NCBI RefSeq assembly: GCF_000278275.1
Contig: NZ_JH725147.1
Location: 1,371,063 to 1,435,062, forward strand
Reading direction: 5' to 3'
Length of the DNA stretch: 64,000 nt
DNA from: Bartonella tamiae Th239
GTDB lineage: Bacteria; Pseudomonadota; Alphaproteobacteria; Rhizobiales; Rhizobiaceae
Each line of letters starts with the position of its first letter. Position 1 is the first letter of the stretch. Of this stretch, positions 29,928 through 39,413 are shown in pieces. Position numbers and translations under genes: made by a program. Under the pieces are notes generated by a model, which did not search any database, had not been told where the DNA came from, and was given only the letters and a program-made list of their open reading frames with translations.

Positions 29928-31222
29928 GCACCTTTAATCAATCTGAACATGGTTTTTGTCGTGATTGTCTGACACAACAAAAGTCTCATGACAAACGGTG
30001 TTATCGCTGCGGATCGCCACGATTGTTGAGGCATGAAGAGCTTTATAACTTATCACTTGCACATATTGATTGTGATGCGTTTTATGCTTCTATAGAAAAA
30101 CGCGACGATCCCAGTCTTCGTCATCAGCCTCTTATTATTGGTGGGGGGACACGAGGTGTGGTTTCAACGGCTTGCTATATAGCACGAATAAAAGGTGTTC
30201 GTTCAGCTATGCCTATGTTTAAGGCATTGCAGCTTTGTCCAAATGCCGTTGTCATTCCACCAAATATGGATAAGTACCGACGGGTTAGCCATGAAATACA
30301 AAATCTTATGTTAGAGCTAACGCCACTTGTTGAACCTATTTCTATTGATGAAGCTTTTCTCGATTTAACTGGTACAGAAAAATTGCATAAAGCACCAAGT
30401 GCCTATGTGTTGGCGAATTTGGTACAGCGTATTGAAAAAAAAATAGGAATCACTGTTTCAGTGGGACTTTCTTATTGTAAACTTTTAGCAAAAGTGGCTT
30501 CAGATTTAGATAAACCAAAAGGATTTTCAGTTATTGGTAGAAAAGAAGCCAAGTCGTTTCTTGCGCAACGTCCTGTCACAACAATTTGGGGAATTGGAAA
30601 AAAAACAGCTCAAAATCTTGCGAATGATGGCATTGTAACGGTCGGTCAATTGCAGCAAATAGAATTATCGACACTTTTATTGCATTATGGACAACTTGGG
30701 CAACGTCTTTATTCACTCTCGCGAGGTATTGATGAACGAAAAGTGATTCCTAAACATGATTCCAAAAGTGTTTCTGCAGAAACCACATTCCAACAAGATT
30801 TTAATAAACGTGAAGATTTGGTTCCGATTTTAAGAAAACTAGCTGAAAAAGTCTCGTTTCGATTAAAACAAAATCACCTTATTGGGCACACTATTGTGCT
30901 TAAATTGAAAACACAAAACTTTCAAAGTCGCACTCGCAATCGACAATTAAAAGAACCCACTCAACTTGCAGACCAAATCTTTAAAATAGGTTTAGAGCTT
31001 TTGGAAAAAGAATTAAATGGAAGTGCGTTTCGTTTGATTGGTATAGGTGTACATCAGTTGAAGGACTTTTCTCATGTTGAGATGTTAGAATCTTTAATTG
31101 ATGATAATGACGTAAAAAAACGTGCAGCAGCCGAATCTGCTATGGATATTATACGTCATAAATTTGGCAACACATTCATTGAAACTGGCTATACTTTTAA
31201 CAATAAGAATAAAAATATTTAG
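29918..31222 (+). CDS. dinB: DNA polymerase IV with an N-terminal zinc-ribbon-like extension
   Basis: Y-family translesion polymerase, 434 residues (E. coli DinB 351). Residues 14-31 carry four cysteines as CxxC-x10-CxxC (C14, C17, C28, C31), a probable zinc ribbon found in some rhizobial DinB proteins. The polymerase core starts at [16 protein letters not shown] (catalytic Asp) and has the second acidic motif in [12 protein letters not shown]. Helix-hairpin-helix [17 protein letters not shown] and the little-finger domain follow. QLKDF near the C-terminus could be a beta-clamp contact. Confidence 0.94.
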   Translation: MELSTFNQSEHGFCRDCLTQQKSHDKRCYRCGSPRLLRHEELYNLSLAHIDCDAFYASIEKRDDPSLRHQPLIIGGGTRGVVSTACYIARIKGVRSAMPMFKALQLCPNAVVIPPNMDKYRRVSHEIQNLMLELTPLVEPISIDEAFLDLTGTEKLHKAPSAYVLANLVQRIEKKIGITVSVGLSYCKLLAKVASDLDKPKGFSVIGRKEAKSFLAQRPVTTIWGIGKKTAQNLANDGIVTVGQLQQIELSTLLLHYGQLGQRLYSLSRGIDERKVIPKHDSKSVSAETTFQQDFNKREDLVPILRKLAEKVSFRLKQNHLIGHTIVLKLKTQNFQSRTRNRQLKEPTQLADQIFKIGLELLEKELNGSAFRLIGIGVHQLKDFSHVEMLESLIDDNDVKKRAAAESAMDIIRHKFGNTFIETGYTFNNKNKNI

Positions 31223-31241
31223 TTTTCTAACATTAAAAAAG

Positions 31242-31318
31242 TGGCGATCCCGACAGGATTCGAACCTGTGACCTACGGCTTAGAAGGCCGTTGCTCTATC
31301 CAGCTGAGCTACGGGACC
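31242..31318 (-). tRNA. tRNA-Arg (anticodon TCT)
   Basis: Cloverleaf read on the minus strand: acceptor GGTCCCG/CGGGATC, D-arm GCTC...GAGC, anticodon arm ACGGC-CTTCTAA-GCCGT with anticodon TCT (codon AGA), T-arm ACAGG-TTCGAAT-CCTGT, discriminator G and encoded CCA. It begins 20 bases past the dinB stop on the opposite strand. Confidence 0.97.
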
Positions 31319-31346
31319 ATACTATTGTTATTGACGAAAGCAAAAA

Positions 31347-31652
31347 TTAATGTGTCCAAGGCTGTTGACGGTCGCTACGAAAATTATCTGAATAAGAAAC
31401 TCTTTTGCGTGTTGCCTCATGAGGTTCTTCAATTTTAAAAGGAATCCCATTTCTAGTGGCAAAACTAACAGCTTCCTGCTGTGTTTTAAATTCAATTCTT
31501 ATTTGACTTTTCGTATCTGCCGATGAAGTGTAGCCCATAAGCGGTTCAATCATCTTCGCTTCACTAGGTTCGAATTGCAAAATCCAATAACCTGTTTTTG
31601 CTTTTCCAGATTGCATAGCAGTTTTAGCTGGACTGAAAATACGTGCAACCAT
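31347..31652 (-). CDS. NDUFS4-like accessory subunit of respiratory complex I
   Basis: 101-residue protein of the ETC complex I subunit family (mitochondrial 18-kDa AQDQ/NDUFS4). It reads [47 protein letters not shown] and [14 protein letters not shown]; the WxL-FEP and GWTSSxD-like blocks are the family marks. Homologues are accessory subunits of alphaproteobacterial and mitochondrial complex I near the NADH module. It sits between two tRNA genes on the same strand, 18 kb from the nuo operon. Confidence 0.87.
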   Translation of the reverse strand: MVARIFSPAKTAMQSGKAKTGYWILQFEPSEAKMIEPLMGYTSSADTKSQIRIEFKTQQEAVSFATRNGIPFKIEEPHEATRKRVSYSDNFRSDRQQPWTH

Positions 31653-31736
31653 GATTTTTTCCCTTCAGATCATGCTTTGATCAACAATTATACTGATATG
31701 TATGTTGTCGCATCATCTTAGCATCAAATCAAGACA

Positions 31737-31813
31737 TGGTCGGAGCGATAGGATTCGAACCTACGACCCCCTGATCCCAAATCAGGTGCGCTACCAGACT
31801 GCGCTACGCTCCG
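31737..31813 (-). tRNA. tRNA-Pro (anticodon TGG)
   Basis: Minus-strand cloverleaf: acceptor CGGAGCG/CGCTCCG, D-arm GCGC...GCGC, anticodon arm CCTGA-TTTGGGA-TCAGG with anticodon TGG, T-arm GTAGG-TTCGAAT-CCTAT, discriminator A and encoded CCA. It lies 84 bases upstream of the NDUFS4-like gene on the same strand. Confidence 0.97.
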
Positions 31814-31967
31814 ACATTATATCTTTGACGCACTTCCTTAAATTTTTCCTTACAGAAGTGCAAGGGCTAAATCTAAATTTTATTCAACATGAACCAAATT
31901 CTTTTCTTTGATAACTTATTTCAAATACTTTTACGTTAAATTTTGCATGTAATAGGAAGGATATATC

Positions 31968-32594
31968 ATGGCAACGAAACGTCAAAATCAAAGAAAACGG
32001 CATAAAAAGCAAAATAAGTTCGTAACTTTCATTGGATATAATGCATTTTTATTTATAGTGATTCTTGGTTTTATTGGTTGGTATGATCATTCTCCGACGA
32101 GCAAAGGGACAGATACGTTATTCGCTAAAGCGCAATTTGGTACTATTGCTATACCCAATACAAAACCCTCTTATAAATCGACAAATAAACGATTAATCAT
32201 TTTACCCGATTCACTCTATAGCGTTTCAGGCACTTCAAAAAAAGCTGTTGTCACTATGGATCATCAGAAAGACAAATCTGAATCAATTCCTTATATATCT
32301 GATACGCATTTACCTCCAAAGGGTCAGTTTGGTGTAAATAATGCTGCCAATAAAATTTTTGCAAAAGAAAATATCAAAATTTTTGCTTCTCCAAATAAAG
32401 ACTCAAAATTTATTGCTATTTTAAAAAAGGGGCAAGAAATGCGCTCTTATGAGCAACAAAATGGTTGGCACCGTGTCGTGGTTCCCTCAACTGATATTAT
32501 AGGATGGGCCCAAAAAGAGAATTTAACGAAGTTTGTTCATTCAAGACCGCAATCATATGATTTTCTCTCAACGGGTTCTATTTTGAAACGTTAA
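31968..32594 (+). CDS. membrane-anchored SH3-domain protein
   Basis: 208 residues. A very basic start (KRQNQRKRHKKQNK) precedes one membrane span (about residues 19-39, FIGYNAFLFIVILGFIGWYD), giving an N-in, C-out orientation. A low-complexity linker rich in Ser, Thr and Lys follows. A bacterial SH3 domain covers about residues 125-195 (NIKIFASPNKDSKFIAILKK, GWHRVVVPSTDIIGWAQKEN). Such domains bind peptidoglycan or peptides in the periplasm. The ATG is preceded by AGGAAGG. It is convergent with hdaA. Confidence 0.82.
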   Translation: MATKRQNQRKRHKKQNKFVTFIGYNAFLFIVILGFIGWYDHSPTSKGTDTLFAKAQFGTIAIPNTKPSYKSTNKRLIILPDSLYSVSGTSKKAVVTMDHQKDKSESIPYISDTHLPPKGQFGVNNAANKIFAKENIKIFASPNKDSKFIAILKKGQEMRSYEQQNGWHRVVVPSTDIIGWAQKENLTKFVHSRPQSYDFLSTGSILKR

Positions 32595-32628
32595 GATTAA
32601 ATTCAATAGAATATTAAATGAAGTCGAC

Positions 32629-33333
32629 TTATTTTAATGATGGATAATGAGTTGTTTCATTAAGAACTTCAGAAATAATTGATTTAGTTACTTTGCTTTT
32701 TCTCTGAAGAGCGATCTGATCAATAGAGCGAATAGACTTTTTTAATGAAAAAAGAGAACGTTCACAACGACGAATAAGATATTCGATAACAGCAGAATCA
32801 ATAGCTATTTGGCGATCTGCAAATAATTTAAATGCGACCTTTTGCAACAATTCATCATCTGGGTAATTAATCTTCGCTAATGTTACGGATTTTAAACGAC
32901 TTATCAGATCCTGAAGTTGAATGGTCCATGATGAAGGTCCAGTTGTGGCTGTCAACATTAATGTCGCATTTGTTGGTGATGAATTTGCTTGCTTAAGCAA
33001 ATTGAATAAATGAAACAAACCAACTTCATCGATCGTTTGACAATCAATATCCTCTATAAGAAGAGGACGTGCACTATCAAAAGATGAAATAGCATCAGTA
33101 ATCGTTTCATTGGTCATTATATGTGCATGTGCCAAATTCGCCCAAACATGCGCAAAATAACTTTTTCCAGAGCCAGCAGGGCCAATGAGTACAGCAATAG
33201 GACTTGGCCACTGAGGCCAATTTTTTATAAGTTCATAAGCTGCTATATTACTTTTTGTTACAATCAAATTTGCTTCAGAAAATTCTGTAGAATTTGAGAA
33301 TTCAAAAGGCAATTGTTCTAAAAATGCATTCAT
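32629..33333 (-). CDS. hdaA: DnaA-related regulator HdaA (regulatory inactivation of DnaA)
   Basis: 234-residue AAA+ protein similar to DnaA domain III without the DNA-binding domain. Residues 7-12 (QLPFEF) match the beta-clamp binding motif found at the N-terminus of Hda proteins. Walker A GPAGSGKSYFAHVW follows near residue 49, a Walker B-like LLIEDID near residue 90, and DLISRLKSVTLAKINYPDDE (sensor/box VII region) near residue 150. Hda with the sliding clamp stimulates ATP hydrolysis by DnaA. Its start overlaps the stop of the upstream permease gene by four bases. Confidence 0.88.
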   Translation of the reverse strand: MNAFLEQLPFEFSNSTEFSEANLIVTKSNIAAYELIKNWPQWPSPIAVLIGPAGSGKSYFAHVWANLAHAHIMTNETITDAISSFDSARPLLIEDIDCQTIDEVGLFHLFNLLKQANSSPTNATLMLTATTGPSSWTIQLQDLISRLKSVTLAKINYPDDELLQKVAFKLFADRQIAIDSAVIEYLIRRCERSLFSLKKSIRSIDQIALQRKSKVTKSIISEVLNETTHYPSLK

Positions 33334-34541
33334 GCATCGGAACCTGACTTTTTATTTTGTAAATAAAGTGGTGAAGCTAAATAAGTATGAAGTGCGAATC
33401 GAACCAGAACACCAATCGCAGCTGCCGCTGGAACCGCAATCAGCATTCCTGTAAATCCGAATAAGGAAGCAAATGCAAACAATGCAAACATCAACCAAAC
33501 AGGATGAAGACCGACGGAGGAGCCAACAAGTTTTGGTTGTAAAATATACCCTTCAATGAATTGACCAACCAAAAATATTGCTATGACGATGATAAGAGAA
33601 ATCCAATTATCAGGATAAAATTGAACCCATGCAACACCAACAGATAATACAAGTCCTGTCATTGTACCAACATAGGGTATAAAACTAATCAAACCAACAA
33701 ATAGACCAATTAAAAGTCCAAAATTTAAGCCTGATAGGGTTAAGCCTACAGCATAATAAGCACCTAAAATCAAACATACTGTCCCTTGTCCACGAATAAA
33801 CCCTGCAACAGCTCGATCCATCTCATGGAAAATACCTCGCACAGTTCCCAAATGATCACGAGGAATCCATGAATCAATTGTATCAACCATACGTTCCCAA
33901 TCCAGTAGCATATAAAAAGCAACGACAGGGGCAACTACAAATAAGCTTATTAAATTAACAAGAGATTTTCCAGAATTAAGGACAGAATTTAACACCGATT
34001 TTAGTAATTCGGAGCTTTGTCCTAACATTGCTTGTATGTTTGATTGAATTTCAGATGAGTCACTGCCAAGGTATTTTTTTATCCACTCAAAACTATGCTC
34101 AGCAAAAAAATTCTGAATACGGTTTACATAAATTGGCAAACCTTCACGAATAAATTGTTGTAATTGAGAGCTAATGATTGGAATTAAAGTTGTGAGTGTG
34201 ACAACAATAACCAGTATAATAAAGATTGTGATTAATATCGTTCCCCAAACACGAGATATGCCAAATTTTTCAAAGAGTTCAACAATAGGATTGAGAAAAT
34301 AAGCGAGAGCGATTCCAACCACAAAGGGAAGTAAAACCGAACTGAACACAAACATAAATATGATAAAAAAAGTTAATGTTAAAAGCCAAAAAAACGCTTG
34401 TTTTTTCACACTTCCTTGAAATGGTACACTTGCATAAGCAGGAACACGTTTAGTCCCTTTTTTAGAAGACTGTTTCATTGTTTTTCTACTTTTATTGTGT
34501 GATTGCTCTTGAGCGTTATTTACAGTATTCATTTTATTCAT
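33330..34541 (-). CDS. AI-2E family transporter (PerM/YdiK-like)
   Basis: 403-residue membrane protein with about seven to eight spans. The family layout is clear: two N-terminal spans (FFIIFMFVFSSVLLPFVVGI, then TILITIFIILVIVVTL), a long periplasmic amphipathic region (residues ~130-200), the GFIRGQGTVCLILGAYYAVG block, FIPYVGTMTGLV and GQFIEGYILQPKLVGSSVGL, the family signature. The N-terminal ~45 residues are basic and cytosolic. Substrate is unknown; members move AI-2 or act as Na+/H+ antiporters. Coupled by ATGA overlap to hdaA, divergent from purM. Confidence 0.88.
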   Translation of the reverse strand: MNKMNTVNNAQEQSHNKSRKTMKQSSKKGTKRVPAYASVPFQGSVKKQAFFWLLTLTFFIIFMFVFSSVLLPFVVGIALAYFLNPIVELFEKFGISRVWGTILITIFIILVIVVTLTTLIPIISSQLQQFIREGLPIYVNRIQNFFAEHSFEWIKKYLGSDSSEIQSNIQAMLGQSSELLKSVLNSVLNSGKSLVNLISLFVVAPVVAFYMLLDWERMVDTIDSWIPRDHLGTVRGIFHEMDRAVAGFIRGQGTVCLILGAYYAVGLTLSGLNFGLLIGLFVGLISFIPYVGTMTGLVLSVGVAWVQFYPDNWISLIIVIAIFLVGQFIEGYILQPKLVGSSVGLHPVWLMFALFAFASLFGFTGMLIAVPAAAAIGVLVRFALHTYLASPLYLQNKKSGSDA

Positions 34542-34706
34542 TTGTATCCACGCATTTCATTTTCAATACAAATATGCAACTTCATGGCTTTTGGTCAAGA
34601 AAACAATCGTTTATATCGTTAAAACAGAGTTGATAAAACTTGCGAGCTTGCCTCTATCATGGCATTGCGTTGTGACTATTTATCGAATTACCCAAGGACA
34701 AGTTTC

Positions 34707-35780
34707 ATGAGTGACAATAAAGACGTCGAAAATCATCTTACCTATGCCGATGCTGGTGTCAATATCGATGCTGGCAACCTTATGGTCGAAAAAATAAAGC
34801 CTTATGTTCGTTCAACAAGACGTAACGGTGCAGATGGTGAAATTGGCGGATTTGGTGGGCTTTTTGATTTAAAAAGTGCAGGTTTTAAAGATCCAATCCT
34901 TGTTGCAGCAAATGATGGTGTCGGAACAAAACTTAAAATAGCTATTGAAGCAGGCATACACGATAGTGTTGGCATTGATTTGGTTGCGATGTGTGTCAAT
35001 GATCTTATCGTGCAAGGCGCTGAGCCTCTTTTCTTTCTAGATTATTTTGCAACAGCAAAACTGGATGCAGAACAAGGCGCTTGTGTTGTTTCAGGCATTG
35101 CTGAAGGGTGCCGACAGGCCGGTGCAGCACTCATTGGTGGTGAAACAGCGGAAATGCCAGGCATGTATGCAAAAGATGATTACGACCTTGCAGGTTTTGC
35201 CGTCGGCGCTGCAGAACGCGGACATCTCCTTCCCAAATCTACATTAAAAGAAGGCGATATTGTTCTTGGGCTTTCGTCATCAGGCGTTCATTCAAATGGA
35301 TTTTCTTTGGTTCGCCATATAGTGAAATTAAGTGGATTAACATGGCGCGATCCAGCGCCTTTTGATGATCAAAAAACATTGGGTCAAGTATTGCTGACGC
35401 CTACTCGTATATATGTGCGCTCTCTTCTTTCCGTCATAAAAAATTTAGGTACGATTAAAGCATTAGCGCATATCACAGGTGGAGGTTTTACAGAAAATAT
35501 TCCAAGGGTAGTGCCTGAAGATTTAAGTGTAGAGATCAATCTTGAGGCGATCGAATTATTGCCTATTTTTTCATGGCTCGCAAAACAAGGGAATATTTGT
35601 GAAAAAGAAATGCTTAGAACATTCAATTGCGGGGTCGGTATGGTGGCCATTATTGATGCACAAGATAAAGAAACCACGTTATCTGCTTTAAAACAACAAG
35701 GTGAAAATGTCGTAGTTTTGGGGTGTGTTACAGAGAAGAAAAGTGATCCTGTTTTATATAAGGGGCAATTGAAACTATGA
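34707..35780 (+). CDS. purM: phosphoribosylformylglycinamidine cyclo-ligase
   Basis: AIR synthetase, step five of purine synthesis, 357 residues. It has [12 protein letters not shown], the ATP site [28 protein letters not shown] and [16 protein letters not shown]. The frame is open from 34659, but I chose 34707 (MSDNKD) because AAGGACA lies just upstream, matching the usual family length of ~350. It overlaps purN by four bases (ATGA), so steps three and five are made from one transcript. Confidence 0.96.
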   Translation: MSDNKDVENHLTYADAGVNIDAGNLMVEKIKPYVRSTRRNGADGEIGGFGGLFDLKSAGFKDPILVAANDGVGTKLKIAIEAGIHDSVGIDLVAMCVNDLIVQGAEPLFFLDYFATAKLDAEQGACVVSGIAEGCRQAGAALIGGETAEMPGMYAKDDYDLAGFAVGAAERGHLLPKSTLKEGDIVLGLSSSGVHSNGFSLVRHIVKLSGLTWRDPAPFDDQKTLGQVLLTPTRIYVRSLLSVIKNLGTIKALAHITGGGFTENIPRVVPEDLSVEINLEAIELLPIFSWLAKQGNICEKEMLRTFNCGVGMVAIIDAQDKETTLSALKQQGENVVVLGCVTEKKSDPVLYKGQLKL

Positions 35781-36400
35781 AAAAAAGAGTCGTCATTTTT
35801 ATTTCTGGAAGCGGCTCCAACATGGAATCCCTTATAAAAGAGTCTCGCGCAGATGGTTTCCCAGCAGAAATTGTCGCTGTTATCAGTGATAATTCAAACG
35901 CAAAGGGTAATGAAAAAGCTATAAACTTAAATGTTCCTCTTCATATTATTGAAAGAGAAAAATTTTCGAATAAAGAGAGTTTTGAAGTCTCTATTTTAGA
36001 GATGTTAAGTCAATATGAACCCGACATCCTCTGTCTAGCTGGTTTTATGCGTTTGATTTCTAAGCGCATTATAATGCCGTTTGACGGACGAATATTAAAT
36101 ATTCATCCATCTCTTTTGCCATTATTTAAAGGACTTGATACCCATCAAAAGGCACTAGATGCCGGGGTAAAATTAAGCGGTTGTACGGTACATTTAGTGA
36201 CAGAAGGAATGGATGAAGGGCGTATTTTAGCGCAAGCGGCAGTACCCGTTTTGAAAGATGATACACCACAAAGTTTAGCTCAACGTGTTCTTCATGCTGA
36301 GCATATTCTTTATCCAGCAGCTTTAAAAGCTTTTATTGAAGAAAAACAAACAGAACAACCCTATGCTATGGAGCATAATATAATTATGTCCTTATCATAG
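35777..36400 (+). CDS. purN: phosphoribosylglycinamide formyltransferase
   Basis: GAR transformylase, 10-formyl-THF dependent, 207 residues. The phosphate loop is [14 protein letters not shown] near residue 9. The catalytic block [20 protein letters not shown] holds the Asn-His pair near residues 108-110, and the catalytic Asp lies in [13 protein letters not shown]. Coupled to purM by ATGA. Confidence 0.96.
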   Translation: MKKRVVIFISGSGSNMESLIKESRADGFPAEIVAVISDNSNAKGNEKAINLNVPLHIIEREKFSNKESFEVSILEMLSQYEPDILCLAGFMRLISKRIIMPFDGRILNIHPSLLPLFKGLDTHQKALDAGVKLSGCTVHLVTEGMDEGRILAQAAVPVLKDDTPQSLAQRVLHAEHILYPAALKAFIEEKQTEQPYAMEHNIIMSLS

Positions 36401-36671
36401 GTGAAATAAACCTCGATAGCTCTTTTAATGGCTTCATAAAACATGCTTATTTTTAACATATCCTTTTCTCTAATTTATAATCTTCATAATAAACAAATAG
36501 TCATTTGAATTGATAATTTATGTTAAATTTATTTGAAATAGTCATCATTTATTTCGTTTGAGGTCAAATCTCATTGATTTACGTACTATTTTTAAAATCA
36601 ATATAAATTCACGAATTTTAAAGAAAATGACGTTAGTCTTCACATCATTTAATCATTAAGGTGTTGTGATT

Positions 36672-37883
36672 GTGCATAAATTTAAAACTATTTTTCTTGT
36701 CGGAAGCAGTGTCATTGTTGGTGGTTGTATTTCTGATTCGATGCCTTCTCTTCAAACGGATAAAACATCGCCTTCTTATGAAACAACGGGCAGTATTCAG
36801 CCAAATGCGACATTAGCACAGACAAAAAACACGCAGTATAATGCTTGGCAGAAGGCTTATAATGCTTATGATAAAAAAGCTTCAGCATATTGGGATGACG
36901 TAGCAGCAAAAAGACGTTTAAGAAATAAAAAACGCGCTGCAGGTCAGGCTATTGCACTTTCAGATTATGTTTTATCGCAACCGCCCCAATATGATGGGCC
37001 AGCAAAACCATTGACAAATAAACCAGTAACGCGACCAAAAACCAGTATACCAGGAACACAAGACTTTATGGCAGCTTCAAAGAAAATATACGGTTTTACA
37101 CCTGAGCGGCCAACAGATGAAGCTGAATTTATGCGCGCTTATGCAGAAGCAGCACAAAGAGTTGGTTTGACACGAAACCAGCTTGTTTCAATTTATGCCT
37201 TTGAAACAGGTGGCGATGGCACACACGATCTGCAGTCAGGTATGATTAAAGGCCGTGCCAATGCTAGACCACTGTCGACGGCAATTGGTTATAACCAACT
37301 TGTCGCTACAGCAAGTGTCAGTCTTATGTGGGAATATGGAAATGATATTGCCAAAGAGTTAAAAGCACGTGCTGCTCAAAAAAATGGTGCAAATAAAAAA
37401 AGACTCTTATCGAAAGCTGCGGTCGTTGATACAATGATAAAGCAGGCAAAAACCGTACCGCATAAATGGTCAGAACAAGCAAAACTTGCTAAGACAGAAG
37501 CTGGATTAGGCATGCATGCTATGACAATGGACAAAGATGTTGGTCCCTTGTTACAAATTCATAAACTTCAAACATCGTTGATGTTTTTGAAAAGAAAAGG
37601 AGTAACGCGTCAATTAAGTGGTGCGGAACTAGAAATGCTTAATTTAACAGGTGATGGCAACGGTTATGATATGGTCACAATGCCTGAAAATTTTCGCAAT
37701 CAAGTACCAACATCGAATTTCTTTTTGCGTCTTGGTTATGAACGCAATCCTGTCGCACGACGTAATAATACAGTGGCACAATTAATCAAAGCAACTGAAG
37801 ATAAAATGCAAATTAATATGAAAAAAGATGGTGCTCAGCTACTAAATAGAGTTTTCTATTCTAATAATCTGGTTCAAAACTGA
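36672..37883 (+). CDS. lipoprotein with a possible lysozyme-like (transglycosylase) core
   Basis: About 403 residues. I start at GTG 36672 because AAGGTG ends 9 bases upstream; a second GTG at 36666 is too close to it. The signal ends in a lipobox VGGC, so the mature protein is lipidated. A Thr/Lys/Pro-rich linker reaches about residue 135. The core reads RVGLTRNQLVSIYAFETGGD, then STAIGYNQLV, resembling the Glu-containing ExGG and the GxxQ/GYNQ features of transglycosylase folds. This is suggestive only; I do not recognise a named family. Isolated gene, 271 bases after purN. Confidence 0.7.
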   Translation: MHKFKTIFLVGSSVIVGGCISDSMPSLQTDKTSPSYETTGSIQPNATLAQTKNTQYNAWQKAYNAYDKKASAYWDDVAAKRRLRNKKRAAGQAIALSDYVLSQPPQYDGPAKPLTNKPVTRPKTSIPGTQDFMAASKKIYGFTPERPTDEAEFMRAYAEAAQRVGLTRNQLVSIYAFETGGDGTHDLQSGMIKGRANARPLSTAIGYNQLVATASVSLMWEYGNDIAKELKARAAQKNGANKKRLLSKAAVVDTMIKQAKTVPHKWSEQAKLAKTEAGLGMHAMTMDKDVGPLLQIHKLQTSLMFLKRKGVTRQLSGAELEMLNLTGDGNGYDMVTMPENFRNQVPTSNFFLRLGYERNPVARRNNTVAQLIKATEDKMQINMKKDGAQLLNRVFYSNNLVQN

Positions 37884-38053
37884 TAACAGTGATTTTAGTT
37901 ATTTAACAGGTTATTTTAAAGCCAAATAAGCATAATTTTTGTGATAAGAAAGACAATCTACACTATGACATATCTATAGAAAGATATTTTAATGTCTTAG
38001 CTTCTTTTTTTAAGTCTATGATAATCTTAATTTCTAAAAAAGAGGAGATCGAT

Positions 38054-39337
38054 ATGTCAGCTTTAAAACAGAAAATTGAAACATTGGCTGTTCATGCTGG
38101 AACATCTGTTGATCCGACCACAGGTGCACGCGTTACACCAATTTATCAAACAACTGCTTATGTATTTGATGATGTTGATCAAGCGGCCAACCGTTTTGCA
38201 CTTCAAGAGCCTGGTAATATTTATACAAGAATCACAAATCCAACACAGGCTGTTTTAGAAGAAAAAATAGCAGCACTCGAAGGTGGTACAGCCGCTCTTG
38301 CCACAGCTTCAGGTCATGCAGCGCAATTTTTAACATTTCATACATTAATGGAAAGTGGCGATAATTTTATTTCTGCGCGACAACTTTATGGTGGATCTAT
38401 TAATCAATTTGGTCATGCTTTTTCTTCTTTTAATTGGCAAGTAAGATGGGCTAATGTTGATGATCCACAATCTTTTGAAAATCTTATAGATGAGCGTACG
38501 CGAGGGATCTTTATTGAAAGTTTTGCCAATCCTGGTGGCATACTTGTTGATATTGAGAAAATTTCAATAATAGCCCATGATCATAAATTACCTTTAATTG
38601 TGGATAATACACTTGCAACCCCTTATTTACTTCGACCGATTGAATATGGTGCTGATATTGTCCTTCATTCTTTAACAAAATTTATTGGTGGCCATGGAAA
38701 CTCTATGGGTGGTTTGCTCATTGATGGAGGTACTTTTGATTGGGCACAAACGGCTCACTATAAAAAAATAACACAACCACTTCCAGATTATGCGGGTGTT
38801 GTTCTTTATCAAGAAATGGGAAATATTGCTTTTGCAACGGCTGCACGCGTCTTGGGAATGCGTGATTTCGGCCCAACAATTTCACCTTTTAATGCTTTTT
38901 TACTTTTAACAGGTGCAGAAACATTGCCTTTGAGAATGCAAAAACAGTGTGAAAATGCATTGGCAGTTGCAAAATTTTTAGAAAAACATGAAAAAATTTC
39001 ATGGGTCAATTATGCAGGATTAACAAGTAATCCCTATCATTCTTTACAACAAAAATATGCTCCAAAGGGAGCTGGTGCCGTTTTTACCTTTGGTTTAAAA
39101 GGTGGCTATACACAAGGCGTAAAATTTGTCCAAAGTCTTCAGCTTTTTTCTCTTTTAGCAAATATAGGCGATACTCGCTCATTGGTCATTCATCCAGCTT
39201 CAACCACACATCGTCAATTGACGGATGATCAAAAAATAGCTGCTGGAGTAGGACCTGAAGTGGTGCGCTTATCCATTGGTATTGAAAATGAGGCAGATAT
39301 CCTTCAAGATATAAAACAAGCTTTGGATTCATTATAA
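38054..39337 (+). CDS. metY: O-acetylhomoserine aminocarboxypropyltransferase (sulfhydrylase)
   Basis: PLP enzyme making homocysteine from O-acetylhomoserine and sulfide, 427 residues. The start at 38054 follows GAGGAG; the upstream in-frame ATG at 38018 lacks such a site. ETLAVHAGTSVDPTTGARVT opens the family. The PLP lysine is in HSLTKFIGGHGNSMGG, and the C-terminus has SLVIHPASTTHRQL, characteristic of MetY/Met17. Length and the GGHG block distinguish it from metC at 9.5 kb. I found no SAM-II-like leader upstream. Confidence 0.93.
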   Translation: MSALKQKIETLAVHAGTSVDPTTGARVTPIYQTTAYVFDDVDQAANRFALQEPGNIYTRITNPTQAVLEEKIAALEGGTAALATASGHAAQFLTFHTLMESGDNFISARQLYGGSINQFGHAFSSFNWQVRWANVDDPQSFENLIDERTRGIFIESFANPGGILVDIEKISIIAHDHKLPLIVDNTLATPYLLRPIEYGADIVLHSLTKFIGGHGNSMGGLLIDGGTFDWAQTAHYKKITQPLPDYAGVVLYQEMGNIAFATAARVLGMRDFGPTISPFNAFLLLTGAETLPLRMQKQCENALAVAKFLEKHEKISWVNYAGLTSNPYHSLQQKYAPKGAGAVFTFGLKGGYTQGVKFVQSLQLFSLLANIGDTRSLVIHPASTTHRQLTDDQKIAAGVGPEVVRLSIGIENEADILQDIKQALDSL

Positions 39338-39413
39338 TTTTATTAAATGCATTGACCTTAATTAAGATCATTATTTGGTGTAAAGGTTAAATGGATCTCA
39401 TAAATATATTCAG

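Noticed and set aside
31241..31438. Forward frame of 65 codons ([17 protein letters not shown]...)
   Set aside because: Antisense reading of tRNA-Arg, a well-known false gene; no ribosome site.
31702..31911. Forward frame of 69 codons (SDRIRTYDPLIPNQ...)
   Set aside because: Antisense reading of tRNA-Pro.
37884..38053. Possible SAM-II riboswitch upstream of metY
   Set aside because: Expected in alphaproteobacterial metY/metX leaders, but I could not find the conserved pseudoknot sequence.
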